Part shown: positions 1 to 6,964 of the stretch, piece by piece | Layout: the number at the start of each line of letters is the position of its first letter | How positions within the stretch are numbered: the stretch's first letter is position 1 | Translations under genes and position numbers: made by a program | The notes under the pieces: model-generated | What the model saw: only the letters and a program-made list of their open reading frames with translations | The model's database searches: none | Told to the model about the DNA's origin: nothing | NCBI GenBank assembly: GCA_024641225.1 | Contig: JAHEDN010000008.1 | Location: 1-20,180, forward strand | From: Burkholderiales bacterium | GTDB taxonomy: Bacteria > Pseudomonadota > Gammaproteobacteria > Burkholderiales > Burkholderiaceae_F | Direction: 5' to 3' | Length of the DNA: 20,180 nucleotides

Positions 1-1433
1 TCATCCTCATCGTGGCCTACATGATCCCCGTGGTGTGGCTGTCGGTGAAGCAGACCGGTGTGCCGATCCCACAGCTGGTCTACGGCACGGTTCTGCAGAA
101 GGTCGAGAAGCGCATCGACGAACTGCAGGCGGATCCGAAGGAGAAGGAGGTCCGCGGCATCTTCAAGCAGCGTTCCGACGATGCGAAGGCGCGGGTGTCC
201 GCACTGCCGGGATCCTGGGAGCAGGGCAAGGCGGATCTCGAGAAGAAAGTGGGCGAGCTGTCGGCGGCAAGTGCCCCCCTTGCGGAAATCAACGCCGCCA
301 AGAAGGCAGTCGAGGATTATCCGAAGTCGGTCGATGACGCGAAGGAAGCATGGACGAAGCAGGCGACATCTGCCGCCGGCCGGACGGGGCCACCTCGCTC
401 GCACGCCACGCCGTACGACAGCACCAAGGCTGACGCGAAAGAAGCCGCCAAGGAAAGCGACACTCGCCGCCTGAATTTCCTGGCACTGGTGTTCTCGCTG
501 ATGGTCGGCACTGCCGCGCTGCCTCACATCCTGATGCGGTACTACACGACGCCATCGGTCAGCCAGGCACGCAAGTCGGTGTTCTGGTCGCTGTTCTTCA
601 TCTTCCTGCTGTACTTCACCGCCCCAGCGCTGGCCGTGCTCGTGAAGTACGTCGTCTACACCCAGGTCGTCGGCTCGAGCTTTGCCAACCTGCCTGCGTG
701 GGTGGCCGGCTGGGCGAAGGTCGACCCGACGCTGATGGCGGTTGCCGACATCAACAAGGACGGCCTCGTGCAGCTGGCGGAGATCGTGATGGGCGGAGAC
801 ATCATCGTGCTGGCCACGCCGGAGATCGCAGGCCTGCCCTACGTGATCTCGGGCCTCGTCGCCGCGGGCGGCCTGGCCGCGGCGCTGTCGACCGCCGACG
901 GGCTGCTGCTGACGATCGCCAACGCGCTGTCGCACGACCTCTACTACAAGATGATCAACCCGAGCGCGACCACCCAGAAGCGGGTCATGGTGTCGAAGAT
1001 CCTGTTGCTGTTCGTGGCCTTGTTTGCTGCGTGGGTCACGTCGCTGAAGCCAGGCAACATCCTGTTCCTGGTCGGGGCGGCGTTCTCGATGGCCGCCTCG
1101 GTGTTCTTCCCGGCGCTGGTGCTCGGCGTGTTCTGGAAGCGTGCCAACAAGTGGGGCGCGGTGGCCGGCATGATCGGCGGTCTGGGCATGTGCCTGTACT
1201 ACATGGTCCACACCTATCCGCAGTTCATCGCCTGGTTCGGTACCACCAAGATGGACCTCTGGTGGGGCATCCAGCCTATCTCGGCCGCGGTCTTCGGTAC
1301 GCCGTTCGGCATCCTGGTGTTGGTCATCGTCAGTCTGCTGACGCCGGCGGCGGATCAGCAGACGCAGGACTTCGTCGAGCACGTGCGCTATCCGAATCTG
1401 TCCGGCGATACGGTCGAGACGATGGCGCGCTGA
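1..1433 (+). CDS. Sodium:solute symporter, VC_2705/ActP-like (5'-truncated by window edge)
   Basis: This is the C-terminal part of a sodium/solute symporter (SSS family) that probably imports a small carboxylate. The frame is open to the window edge, so the N-terminus is missing; the GTG at 12 is an internal codon. The visible ~475 residues start with a TM segment (AYMIPVVWLSVKQTG). Next comes a hydrophilic, Lys/Glu/Ala-rich, coiled-coil-like insert of about 125 residues (nt 87-465). At least six further hydrophobic segments follow, including GLPYVISGLVAAGGLAAALS and LSTADGLLLTIANALSHDLYY, the conserved SSS region with the sodium-site Ser/Thr-Ala-Asp stretch. A canonical 12-residue EF-hand loop lies at nt 747-782. 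The long insert fits the VC_2705-type branch better than classical acetate permease ActP. The substrate cannot be read from the sequence. The gene ends at TGA 1431-1433, just before a strong terminator. Confidence 0.85.
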   Translation, partial: ILIVAYMIPVVWLSVKQTGVPIPQLVYGTVLQKVEKRIDELQADPKEKEVRGIFKQRSDDAKARVSALPGSWEQGKADLEKKVGELSAASAPLAEINAAKKAVEDYPKSVDDAKEAWTKQATSAAGRTGPPRSHATPYDSTKADAKEAAKESDTRRLNFLALVFSLMVGTAALPHILMRYYTTPSVSQARKSVFWSLFFIFLLYFTAPALAVLVKYVVYTQVVGSSFANLPAWVAGWAKVDPTLMAVADINKDGLVQLAEIVMGGDIIVLATPEIAGLPYVISGLVAAGGLAAALSTADGLLLTIANALSHDLYYKMINPSATTQKRVMVSKILLLFVALFAAWVTSLKPGNILFLVGAAFSMAASVFFPALVLGVFWKRANKWGAVAGMIGGLGMCLYYMVHTYPQFIAWFGTTKMDLWWGIQPISAAVFGTPFGILVLVIVSLLTPAADQQTQDFVEHVRYPNLSGDTVETMAR

Positions 1434-1454
1434 TCGGCCCGCCTGCCTGAACGC

Positions 1455-1485
1455 AAGCCCGCGGTTCGCCGCGGGCTTTCTTCTT
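1455..1485 (+). terminator. Rho-independent terminator after the symporter gene
   Basis: A perfect 10-bp stem (AAGCCCGCGG, then CCGCGGGCTT) closes a TTCG loop at 1465-1468 and is followed by TTTCTTCTT, 21 bases after the symporter stop codon. It is the clearest intrinsic terminator in the window. Confidence 0.9.
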
Positions 1486-1551
1486 GTCCGCACCGGGCAC
1501 AGAACCGATGGCGCAAATCTGTCTCGCACCCGGTCGGCGTACGCTAGCGAC

Positions 1552-2067
1552 GTGACCTCTCAAACTGTATCCGGCAACGACGCCCTCGCCGAATTCCCGG
1601 GCAATCCTGCCGAGGTGCGGGTGCTGATCGAGATCCCGCGCGGGAGCTTCCTGAAGCGTGGCTCGACCGGGCACATCGATTTCGTGTCACCGCTGCCGTG
1701 TCCGTTCAATTACGGATCAGTGCCGGCCTACATCGGGCTCGAAGGCGACCTGCTGGACGCCGTCGTGCTCGGACCACGCATCGCCGCGGGTACCGAACTG
1801 CGCACTCTGGCCTGGGGCGCGGTGACCCTGACCGACCGCGGCATGAGCGACGACAAATTGATCTGCAGCGAAGCGCCGCTGCGCCCGGAACAACGCAGCG
1901 AAGTGTTGCGCTTCTTCCGCTTCTACGCACGCTGCAAGGGGCTGCTCAACGTGTGGCGGCGCCGCCAGGGGCGCAATGCCTGCGAGGGCTGGATCGAAGC
2001 GGCCGATGCGCTTGCGCGCGCGCGGCCGCGCGGCGAGGACTGGACCGGGCCGCCGGTGGAGTTCTGA
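1552..2067 (+). CDS. Soluble inorganic pyrophosphatase-like protein (family I), divergent
   Basis: A protein of 171 residues, close to the ~175 of bacterial family I pyrophosphatases, which hydrolyse PPi to two phosphates in the cytoplasm. The fold signature is clear: VLIEIPRG at 24-31, FNYGSVP at 52-58, then EGDLLDAVVLG at 64-74 in place of the usual DGDPxDVLV. TDRGMSDDK at 94-102 and the C-terminal helix with CEGWIEA at 144-150 complete it. Compared with the E. coli enzyme, the metal ligands equivalent to Asp67, Asp70, Asp97 and Asp102 and Lys104 appear kept. Asp65 is Glu64, the usual Pro is Leu, Arg43 is not evident and Lys142 is Ala126. It may be a low-activity paralogue or bind another phosphate substrate. 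The GTG start at 1552 has no clear ribosome site, and an internal GTG near 1615 would cut into the fold. It converges on the channel gene. Confidence 0.75.
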   Translation: MTSQTVSGNDALAEFPGNPAEVRVLIEIPRGSFLKRGSTGHIDFVSPLPCPFNYGSVPAYIGLEGDLLDAVVLGPRIAAGTELRTLAWGAVTLTDRGMSDDKLICSEAPLRPEQRSEVLRFFRFYARCKGLLNVWRRRQGRNACEGWIEAADALARARPRGEDWTGPPVEF

Positions 2068-2078
2068 AATTCTCTCGG

Positions 2079-2123
2079 GGCGGCGACTTGGCTCGGGGTG
2101 CGTTTCTGGCGGCGAACTTGGCT
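2079..2123. repeat. Short imperfect direct repeat between convergent genes
   Basis: GGCGGCGACTTGGCT at 2079-2093 recurs as GGCGGCGAACTTGGCT at 2108-2123 with one inserted base, in the 100-bp gap between the pyrophosphatase-like and channel genes. No terminator hairpin is obvious here. Confidence 0.4.
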
Positions 2124-2167
2124 TCCTGAAATGGGCAAGGTCTTTACGGGGACCGCTAGACGGCGAA

Positions 2168-2911
2168 TCAAGGCGGCGGCGGGCGGCCGTTGTCGTGCCC
2201 GGATGCCTTTTGCATCCGCTCGCGCTCCGTATGTTCCGCCCGTGCCTTTGACATCGCCGACACGATCAAACCGGTCGGAACGGCGATGAAACCCAGGCCG
2301 ATCATCAGGACGAAGAAGGTGAAGAGCTTGCCGCCCACCGTGATCGGATAGGCGTCACCGTAGCCGACGGTGGTCATGGTCACGACGGCCCACCACAGGC
2401 TGTCGAAGACCGTGCCGAACTTCTCGGGCTGCACCCCATGCTCGAAGTAGTAGATGCCGACCGCGGCCAGATACAGATGAATCGCCGCCATGGCGCCGAA
2501 CAGGATCATCTCTTCGCGCGCGATCTCGAACGCACGCTGGAAACGCTGCGCGGCTTCGTTGTAGCGCATCAGCTTGAGCAGCCAGAACAGCCGCATCAGC
2601 CGCAGGGCACGCAGCGACCGCAGATCGACGAGCAGCCCCAGATAGAACGGCAGGATGGCGATCAGGTCGATGATGCCGAAAAAGGAAACGGCGTAGCGGT
2701 AGCGAGGACGGCTCAGTGCCAGGCGCACCAAGTACTCGGCTGAGAAGACCGACACGCTGACCACCTCGACTACCCAGAGCACCTGTCGTGCAAGCGGCGA
2801 CAGGCCCTTCATCGTCTCGACCGCGAAGGCGATCATGTTGACGACGATCAGTGCCTTGACGGCGTACTCCCATTTGCCGAAGTGAGCCGAGCCTTTGTTG
2901 TCGTGCGGCAC
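2168..2911 (-). CDS. Voltage-gated potassium channel homologue (6 TM, Kv-like)
   Basis: A 247-residue inner-membrane ion channel subunit that should assemble as a tetramer. The six-helix plan is visible: S1 about 16-32, S2 44-64, S3 75-94, and an S4 voltage sensor with basic residues every third position (R98, R101, R104, R107, then K113 and R116). S5 is about 136-156. A pore loop carries the K+ selectivity filter TMTTVGYGD (178-186), and S6 is 195-219. The C-terminal tail is short and charged, with no RCK or cyclic-nucleotide domain, so gating is probably by voltage alone. The start is a GTG at 2911, reading MPHDNKGSAHFGKWEY; no strong ribosome site is seen. It converges on the pyrophosphatase-like gene and lies downstream of tRNA-Ser on the same strand. 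Confidence 0.9.
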   Translation of the reverse strand: MPHDNKGSAHFGKWEYAVKALIVVNMIAFAVETMKGLSPLARQVLWVVEVVSVSVFSAEYLVRLALSRPRYRYAVSFFGIIDLIAILPFYLGLLVDLRSLRALRLMRLFWLLKLMRYNEAAQRFQRAFEIAREEMILFGAMAAIHLYLAAVGIYYFEHGVQPEKFGTVFDSLWWAVVTMTTVGYGDAYPITVGGKLFTFFVLMIGLGFIAVPTGLIVSAMSKARAEHTERERMQKASGHDNGRPPPP

Positions 2912-3046
2912 AGTGGCTGTGGGTGTGCGGTCAGCGGTTCTGGAACGGCGCCGGTGGTTCGGTCGCGAATCGCGCTTGCGGCTCCTGCGTGCCGAAAGAA
3001 CGCCGCGCCGCTCGGGCGCCGGCCTGCGTCAACGCCGGATGCAAAA

Positions 3047-3137
3047 TGGCGGAGAGAGTGGGATTCGAACCCACGATAGGTTATTCACCTATACACGCGT
3101 TCCAGGCGTGCGCCTTCAACCGCTCGGCCATCTCTCC
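3047..3137 (-). tRNA. tRNA-Ser(GGA)
   Basis: On the minus strand the gene starts GGAGAGATGGCCGAGCGG. The acceptor arms GGAGAGA (3137-3131) and TCTCTCC (3057-3051) pair perfectly. The anticodon stem CACGC/GCGTG encloses the loop CTGGAAC, giving anticodon GGA at 3103-3101, which reads UCC and UCU. A long variable arm (ATAGGT/ACCTAT) marks it as a class II serine tRNA. The T arm is GTGGG-TTCGAAT-CCCAC. The discriminator is G and the 3' CCA is encoded (3049-3047). Confidence 0.97.
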
Positions 3138-3158
3138 TCGGCGCTTCGCGCGCGGCGG

Positions 3159-3187
3159 ATTATAGGGGGGCGGTCGCGGTGGAGACG
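3159..3187 (-). promoter_or_regulatory. Likely tRNA-Ser promoter overlapping the ABC ATPase stop codon
   Basis: The minus strand carries a perfect -10 hexamer TATAAT at 3164-3159, 21 bases upstream of the tRNA 5' end and overlapping the TAA stop (3162-3160) of the ATPase gene. The stretch between it and the tRNA is very GC-rich, as in stringently controlled stable-RNA promoters. The -35 region around 3182-3187 (CGTCTC) is a poor match, so the upstream limit is uncertain. Confidence 0.55.
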
Positions 3188-4266
3188 TCGCTGCTGGGGA
3201 ATGTGACCACGTGATCGGCGTCGAGGCGGATGCCGATGCGTTCCCCGACCCCGTGGTCGTGATGGCTCGGCACCAGTGCCAGCACTTCCTGGCCGCTGTC
3301 GAGCCGCAGCGTGTAGACGAAATCCGCTCCGCGAAACGCCTTGCGCACGACCTGCGCGGTCATCGCGCTGGCGTCGTCGTGCACGACGTCATCAGGGCGC
3401 AGCAGCACCTCGACGTGGCAGCCACGCCCGCAGGTGTCGCAGCCGACCGTGCACGGCAGCGGAACGTCGCCCTTCAGCACGCCGAGTTCGATCGAAACCC
3501 GGCGCGCGTCGAGCACCTTTGCCGGTAGGAATACGCCCTGGCCGATGAAGTCGGCCACGTAGCGGCTGCCGGGCCGGTGATAGATCTCGTAGGGCCGGTC
3601 CCACTGCTCGAGCCGCCCGTGATGCATCACGCCGACGCGGTCGGCAATCGCAAACGCTTCCTGCTGGTCGTGGGTGACCAGGACTGCCGACGTGCCGCTG
3701 TCCTTGAGGATCTGCCGCACTTCGGCGCCGAGTCGGCTGCGCAGTTCGACGTCGAGGTTCGAGAACGGCTCGTCCATCAGCAGAAGCTTGGGCGATGGCG
3801 CCAGCGCGCGTGCGAGCGCGACGCGCTGCTGCTGGCCGCCGGAGAGTTCGTGCGGATACTTGCGCGCGAAAGCCTCAAGGCCGACCAGATCGAGCAGGCG
3901 CTGCACGCGCGAGGCGCGCTCGCTCCTTGGCCAGCCACGCAGGCCGAAGGCGATGTTCTCGTCGATGCGCAGATGTGGAAACAGCGCATAGTCCTGGAAC
4001 ACAAGGCCCACGCCGCGCCTTTCCGTCGGCACGTCCACGCCTTCGCCGGCGACGCGGCGGCCTCCGACATCGATTGACCCCGACGAAATCGTCACCAGCC
4101 CCGCGATTGCCCGCAGCAGGGTGGTCTTGCCGCATCCCGAACTGCCGACCACGCAGCCGATGTCGCCCTGCGCCAGCGACAGGCTCAGACCCTCCACGAC
4201 AGGGGCGGCAGCCTGCGGATAGCGCACGCCGAGGTCGCGAATTTCAAGAACGTTTGCGTTCGCCAT
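3160..4266 (-). CDS. fbpC: Ferric iron ABC transporter ATP-binding protein (FbpC-like)
   Basis: A 368-residue ATPase that would energise import of ferric iron delivered by a periplasmic binding protein. Walker A GSSGCGKTT lies at 41-49, the Q-loop Gln at 91, signature LSGGQQQR at 141-148, Walker B LLLMDEP at 161-167 and the H-loop His at 199. After the VADFIGQG linker comes a TOBE regulatory domain, about 240-368, with LLRPDDVV and HHDHGVGERIGIRLD as in FbpC/HitC proteins. Within this domain is a four-cysteine cluster CTVGCDTCGRGC (Cys272, 276, 279, 283). The gene faces away from the permease gene across a 60-bp region with a Fur box, so iron repression is likely. The ATG at 4266 has no obvious ribosome site. 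Spermidine or other cation ATPases of the PotA type are the main alternative, but the permease partner and Fur box favour iron. Confidence 0.88.
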   Translation of the reverse strand: MANANVLEIRDLGVRYPQAAAPVVEGLSLSLAQGDIGCVVGSSGCGKTTLLRAIAGLVTISSGSIDVGGRRVAGEGVDVPTERRGVGLVFQDYALFPHLRIDENIAFGLRGWPRSERASRVQRLLDLVGLEAFARKYPHELSGGQQQRVALARALAPSPKLLLMDEPFSNLDVELRSRLGAEVRQILKDSGTSAVLVTHDQQEAFAIADRVGVMHHGRLEQWDRPYEIYHRPGSRYVADFIGQGVFLPAKVLDARRVSIELGVLKGDVPLPCTVGCDTCGRGCHVEVLLRPDDVVHDDASAMTAQVVRKAFRGADFVYTLRLDSGQEVLALVPSHHDHGVGERIGIRLDADHVVTFPSSDVSTATAPL

Positions 4267-4291
4267 GACGAAGTCGTGGTCTCATCATGCA

Positions 4292-4310
4292 AATGATTAT
4301 AATTCGCATT
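4292..4310. promoter_or_regulatory. Fur box over a bidirectional -10 element
   Basis: AATGATTATAATTCGCATT matches the 19-bp Fur consensus AATGATAATNATTATCATT at 15 of 18 defined positions. Its core ATTATAAT (4296-4303) is a palindrome and contains TATAAT on both strands: plus 4298-4303, minus 4301-4296. Occupation by Fur-Fe(II) would block transcription both of the ATPase gene (minus) and of the permease gene (plus). Good -35 hexamers are not evident on either side. Confidence 0.75.
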
Positions 4311-4328
4311 TAGCCCGCCGAGTATGTC

Positions 4329-4487
4329 ATGAGCAAGGCCATGTTGCCGGCGTCACCGCTGCGCTCACCGCGTCATCGTGAGCGGGCCGCTCGAGGTCGT
4401 CTCGAACGGCGCTGCTTCCCCGCGCACGGCCATACGTCGCTGTGCAGCGTTTGCCATGTCGCGACCAGCGTCGCGTTGCTGGCTTGA
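4329..4487 (+). CDS. Possible 52-residue leader ORF with CxxCH motif (speculative)
   Basis: An ATG at 4329, 18 bases past the Fur box, opens a 52-codon frame ending at TGA 4485-4487. It lies in the leader of the iron permease gene and in a different frame from it. The product is Arg-rich and ends in CSVCHVATSVALLA, which contains a CxxCH pattern, but there is no signal peptide and no recognised family. The ribosome site is poor. High GC makes chance frames common, so I list it only because it directly follows an iron-responsive promoter. Confidence 0.15.
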   Translation: MSKAMLPASPLRSPRHRERAARGRLERRCFPAHGHTSLCSVCHVATSVALLA

Positions 4488-6199
4488 GCGCTCGAGCCAC
4501 ACTGCCGTCGGCGCCCGGCTCGCATCGCGGGAGGGGTGTTTCGACGGCGTTGGCGCCAATGCTGCTCGCCGCGCTTTGCGCCTCGGCAGTGCTGTTCCCG
4601 CTGCTCGGCGTGCTGGCCAGTTTCACCGACCTGGCAGCGTCGCTGGACACGCTGCAGCATCTCGTTTCCACGGTCATCCCGCGTGCGGCAGGCGAGACGG
4701 CATTGCTCGTTGCTCTCGTCGCGGTAGGCGTGATCGCGCTTGGCTCGACCTCCGCCTGGCTGGTCGCGGCGTATGACTTCCCGGGCCGCCGCACTTTCGA
4801 GTGGGCGCTGCTGGTCCCTTTGGCGATGCCAGCCTACATCGTCGCCTACGCCTACACCGATTTCCTGCAGTTCTCCGGAGCGCTGCAAAGCGGCATTCGG
4901 GCAAGCTTCGGCTGGCAGCGCGGCGATTACTGGTTCCCGGAGATCCGCTCGATCCCTGGCGCGGCGTTCGTCTTCACGGTCACGCTTTACCCCTACGTCT
5001 ACCTTCTGGCGCGCACGGCCTTCCTCGCACGCACCGCGTCGATGGCCGACGCGGCGCGTTCGCTGGGGTTTTCGCCGCTGCGCAGCTGGCTGCACGTGAA
5101 CCTGCCGATGGCGCGGCCGGCAGTGGCTGCGGGCGCTGCTCTGGCGCTGATGGAGACGGTGGCCGATTACGGCGCAGCGTCGTACTTCGGCCTGCAGACC
5201 TTCACCACGGCGATCTACCGCGCCTGGTTCTCGCTCGGCGACCGCATCGCGGCCAGTCAGCTGGCCAGCGTGCTGCTTGCCGTCGTGCTGGTTCTGATGG
5301 CCTTCGAACTGCGCGCGCGCGGGAGGGCCCGCTTTGCATCGGCACCGAACAGCGCGCGGCCCGCGCAGCGGGCGGTGCTCGATGGCGGTCGCGGCCTCGT
5401 CGCGCTGCTGGCCTGCTGCCTGCCGCTCGCAGTGGGTTTCGTGCTGCCGATGTCGATCCTGATCGGCCTGGCCGCGCCGGCGATGCACGAACTCGATGTC
5501 AGTCGTTATCTGCAGTGGCTGTGGCACAGCGTCGTGCTCGGCGCCGGCACAGCGTCGATTACCGTGGTCGCGGGGGTGGCGGTCGCGTACGCGGTGCGAC
5601 TGTCGTCGCGCGGCGCACCGGCCCGCGCGGTCGCGGTGGCGGCGCGCCTGATGAACCTTGGGTACGCCGTGCCGGGCATCGTGATCGCTGTGGGCATCCT
5701 GATTCCGCTGGCGAGCTTCGACAACGCACTCGACGCCTGGATGAAGGCGCACTTCGGCATCGGTACCGGGCTGCTGCTGACCGGCAGCGTCGCGGCGTTG
5801 ATCTATGCGTATGTCGTGCGGTACTTCGCGGTGGGGTTCCAGCCGATCGAGGCGGGACTGGCGCGAATCACGCCGGCAATGGATGCCAGCGCGCGCAGCC
5901 TTGGCGCGGGTCCGCTCGAGGTCTTTGCGCGGGTGCACGTTCCGTTGCTGGCCCCCTCGCTTTTTGCGGCGGCCCTGCTCGTCTTCGTCGACGTGATGAA
6001 GGAATTGCCGGCGACGCTGGTACTGCGGCCTTTCAACTTCGATACGCTGGCCGTGATCGCGTTCCAGTTTGCCGCGGACGAGCGCCTCGGCGAGGCGGCG
6101 ATTCCGTCACTGACGATCGTTGCCATTGGCGTGCTACCAGTGATCCTGCTGTCGCGGGCGATCTCGCGGAGCTCGCAGCCTGGCCAACTGACGACCTGA
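4442..6199 (+). CDS. fbpB: Ferric iron ABC transporter permease (FbpB/HitB-like)
   Basis: A fused inner-membrane permease with two repeated permease halves, as in HitB/FbpB of ferric importers. Each half has its cytoplasmic EAA-type loop that docks the ATPase: DAARSLGFSPLRSWLHVNLP (about nt 5048-5107) and DASARSLGAGPLEVFARVHV (about nt 5882-5941). About twelve hydrophobic segments are seen, and YPYVYLLARTAFL and ALMETVADYGAASYFG are typical of the family. The N-terminus is uncertain. The reading frame opens after a stop at 4379; GTG 4442 is the longest start, but it adds an Arg-rich stretch before TM1. TTG 4550 (GGAGGGG at 4530-4536) or ATG 4559 would place TM1 at the start, like relatives. 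It is divergent from the ATPase gene and shares its Fur box. No iron-binding protein gene is adjacent. Confidence 0.88.
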   Translation: MQRLPCRDQRRVAGLSARATLPSAPGSHRGRGVSTALAPMLLAALCASAVLFPLLGVLASFTDLAASLDTLQHLVSTVIPRAAGETALLVALVAVGVIALGSTSAWLVAAYDFPGRRTFEWALLVPLAMPAYIVAYAYTDFLQFSGALQSGIRASFGWQRGDYWFPEIRSIPGAAFVFTVTLYPYVYLLARTAFLARTASMADAARSLGFSPLRSWLHVNLPMARPAVAAGAALALMETVADYGAASYFGLQTFTTAIYRAWFSLGDRIAASQLASVLLAVVLVLMAFELRARGRARFASAPNSARPAQRAVLDGGRGLVALLACCLPLAVGFVLPMSILIGLAAPAMHELDVSRYLQWLWHSVVLGAGTASITVVAGVAVAYAVRLSSRGAPARAVAVAARLMNLGYAVPGIVIAVGILIPLASFDNALDAWMKAHFGIGTGLLLTGSVAALIYAYVVRYFAVGFQPIEAGLARITPAMDASARSLGAGPLEVFARVHVPLLAPSLFAAALLVFVDVMKELPATLVLRPFNFDTLAVIAFQFAADERLGEAAIPSLTIVAIGVLPVILLSRAISRSSQPGQLTT

Positions 6200-6256
6200 C
6201 GCGGCCGCCACGCGCATAATCGCGCGGCCAAGAGAAATTCAGCGAGGAGACGCTCC

Positions 6257-6964
6257 ATGGCTTATGTAATTCCGGCGCCACCGCAGGTCGTTGTGCCCGT
6301 GGCGGGTTCGACTGATCTATTCCCGGTGCATCGCGTCTACTGCATCGGCCGCAATTACGAGGAACACGCGAAGGAGATGGGCTTCTCCGGTCGCGAGCCG
6401 CCGTTCTTCTTCGCCAAGCCGGCCGACGCGCTGCTGCCCGTGGTTGAAGGCACCGGGGAGATGCCCTATCCACCGGCAACCCAGGACCTCCATCACGAGA
6501 TGGAACTCGTGGTTGCGATCGGCAGGCGGGGCCGGCGCATTGCGGCGGCCGATGCGGTTGCGCACATCTGGGGCTACGCCGTGGGGCTCGATATGACGCG
6601 TCGCGACCTGCAGGGCGAGGCGAAGAAGCTGGGTCGGCCATGGGAAGTCGGCAAGGGATTCGACTTTTCGGCGCCGGTGAGCAGCGTGAAGCCGATCGAG
6701 TCAACCGGCGAGATCACACGAGGGCACATCTGGCTGAAGGTCAATGGCACGACGCGGCAGGACAGCGACGTTTCGAAGATGATCTGGAAGGTCAACGAAA
6801 CGATCGAACACCTGTCGAAGTACTTTGAACTGATGCCAGGCGACCTCGTCTTCACCGGGACCCCCGAGGGGGTTGCCGCGGTGATTCCCGGCGACGTGCT
6901 GGAAGGCGGCGTGGACGGCGTTGGCGCGCTGCGAGTGAGAATCGCCCCGCCGGACGGGGACTGA
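6257..6964 (+). CDS. nagK: Fumarylacetoacetate hydrolase family protein, likely fumarylpyruvate hydrolase
   Basis: A 235-residue FAH-fold enzyme. The metal ligands are readable: E81 and E83 in HHEMELVVAIG and D112 in WGYAVGLDMTRRDLQ, with K54 in FFFAKPADA and FTGTPEGVAAVIPGD near the end. Enzymes of this size and type cleave fumarylpyruvate to fumarate and pyruvate in the gentisate pathway (NagK type), or act as acylpyruvases (FAHD1 type). The next gene is a zeta-class GST of the maleylpyruvate isomerase type, which supports the NagK reading. ATG 6257 is preceded by GAGGAG at 6244-6249. The 57-bp gap after the permease gene holds only a weak hairpin (GGCCGC/GCGGCC, 6203-6229). No gentisate dioxygenase gene lies in the window, so the first pathway step must be encoded elsewhere. 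Confidence 0.85.
   Translation: MAYVIPAPPQVVVPVAGSTDLFPVHRVYCIGRNYEEHAKEMGFSGREPPFFFAKPADALLPVVEGTGEMPYPPATQDLHHEMELVVAIGRRGRRIAAADAVAHIWGYAVGLDMTRRDLQGEAKKLGRPWEVGKGFDFSAPVSSVKPIESTGEITRGHIWLKVNGTTRQDSDVSKMIWKVNETIEHLSKYFELMPGDLVFTGTPEGVAAVIPGDVLEGGVDGVGALRVRIAPPDGD

Noticed and set aside
698..1450. 250-residue second plus-strand frame in the symporter
   Set aside because: Arg/Gly/His-rich frame shadow of the symporter, with no conserved features.
2923..3165. Plus-strand 80-residue frame with VGFEPTIGYSPIHAFQACAF
   Set aside because: It is the well-known spurious translation of the strand opposite a tRNA-Ser gene; the tRNA fully explains the sequence.
4373..5938. 521-residue minus-strand frame opposite the iron permease
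   Set aside because: Arg/Gln/His-rich composition without any domain; the plus strand encodes a clear permease.
6203..6229. GGCCGC/GCGGCC hairpin after the permease gene
   Set aside because: No T-tract and a weak stem with a large loop, so not called as a terminator.
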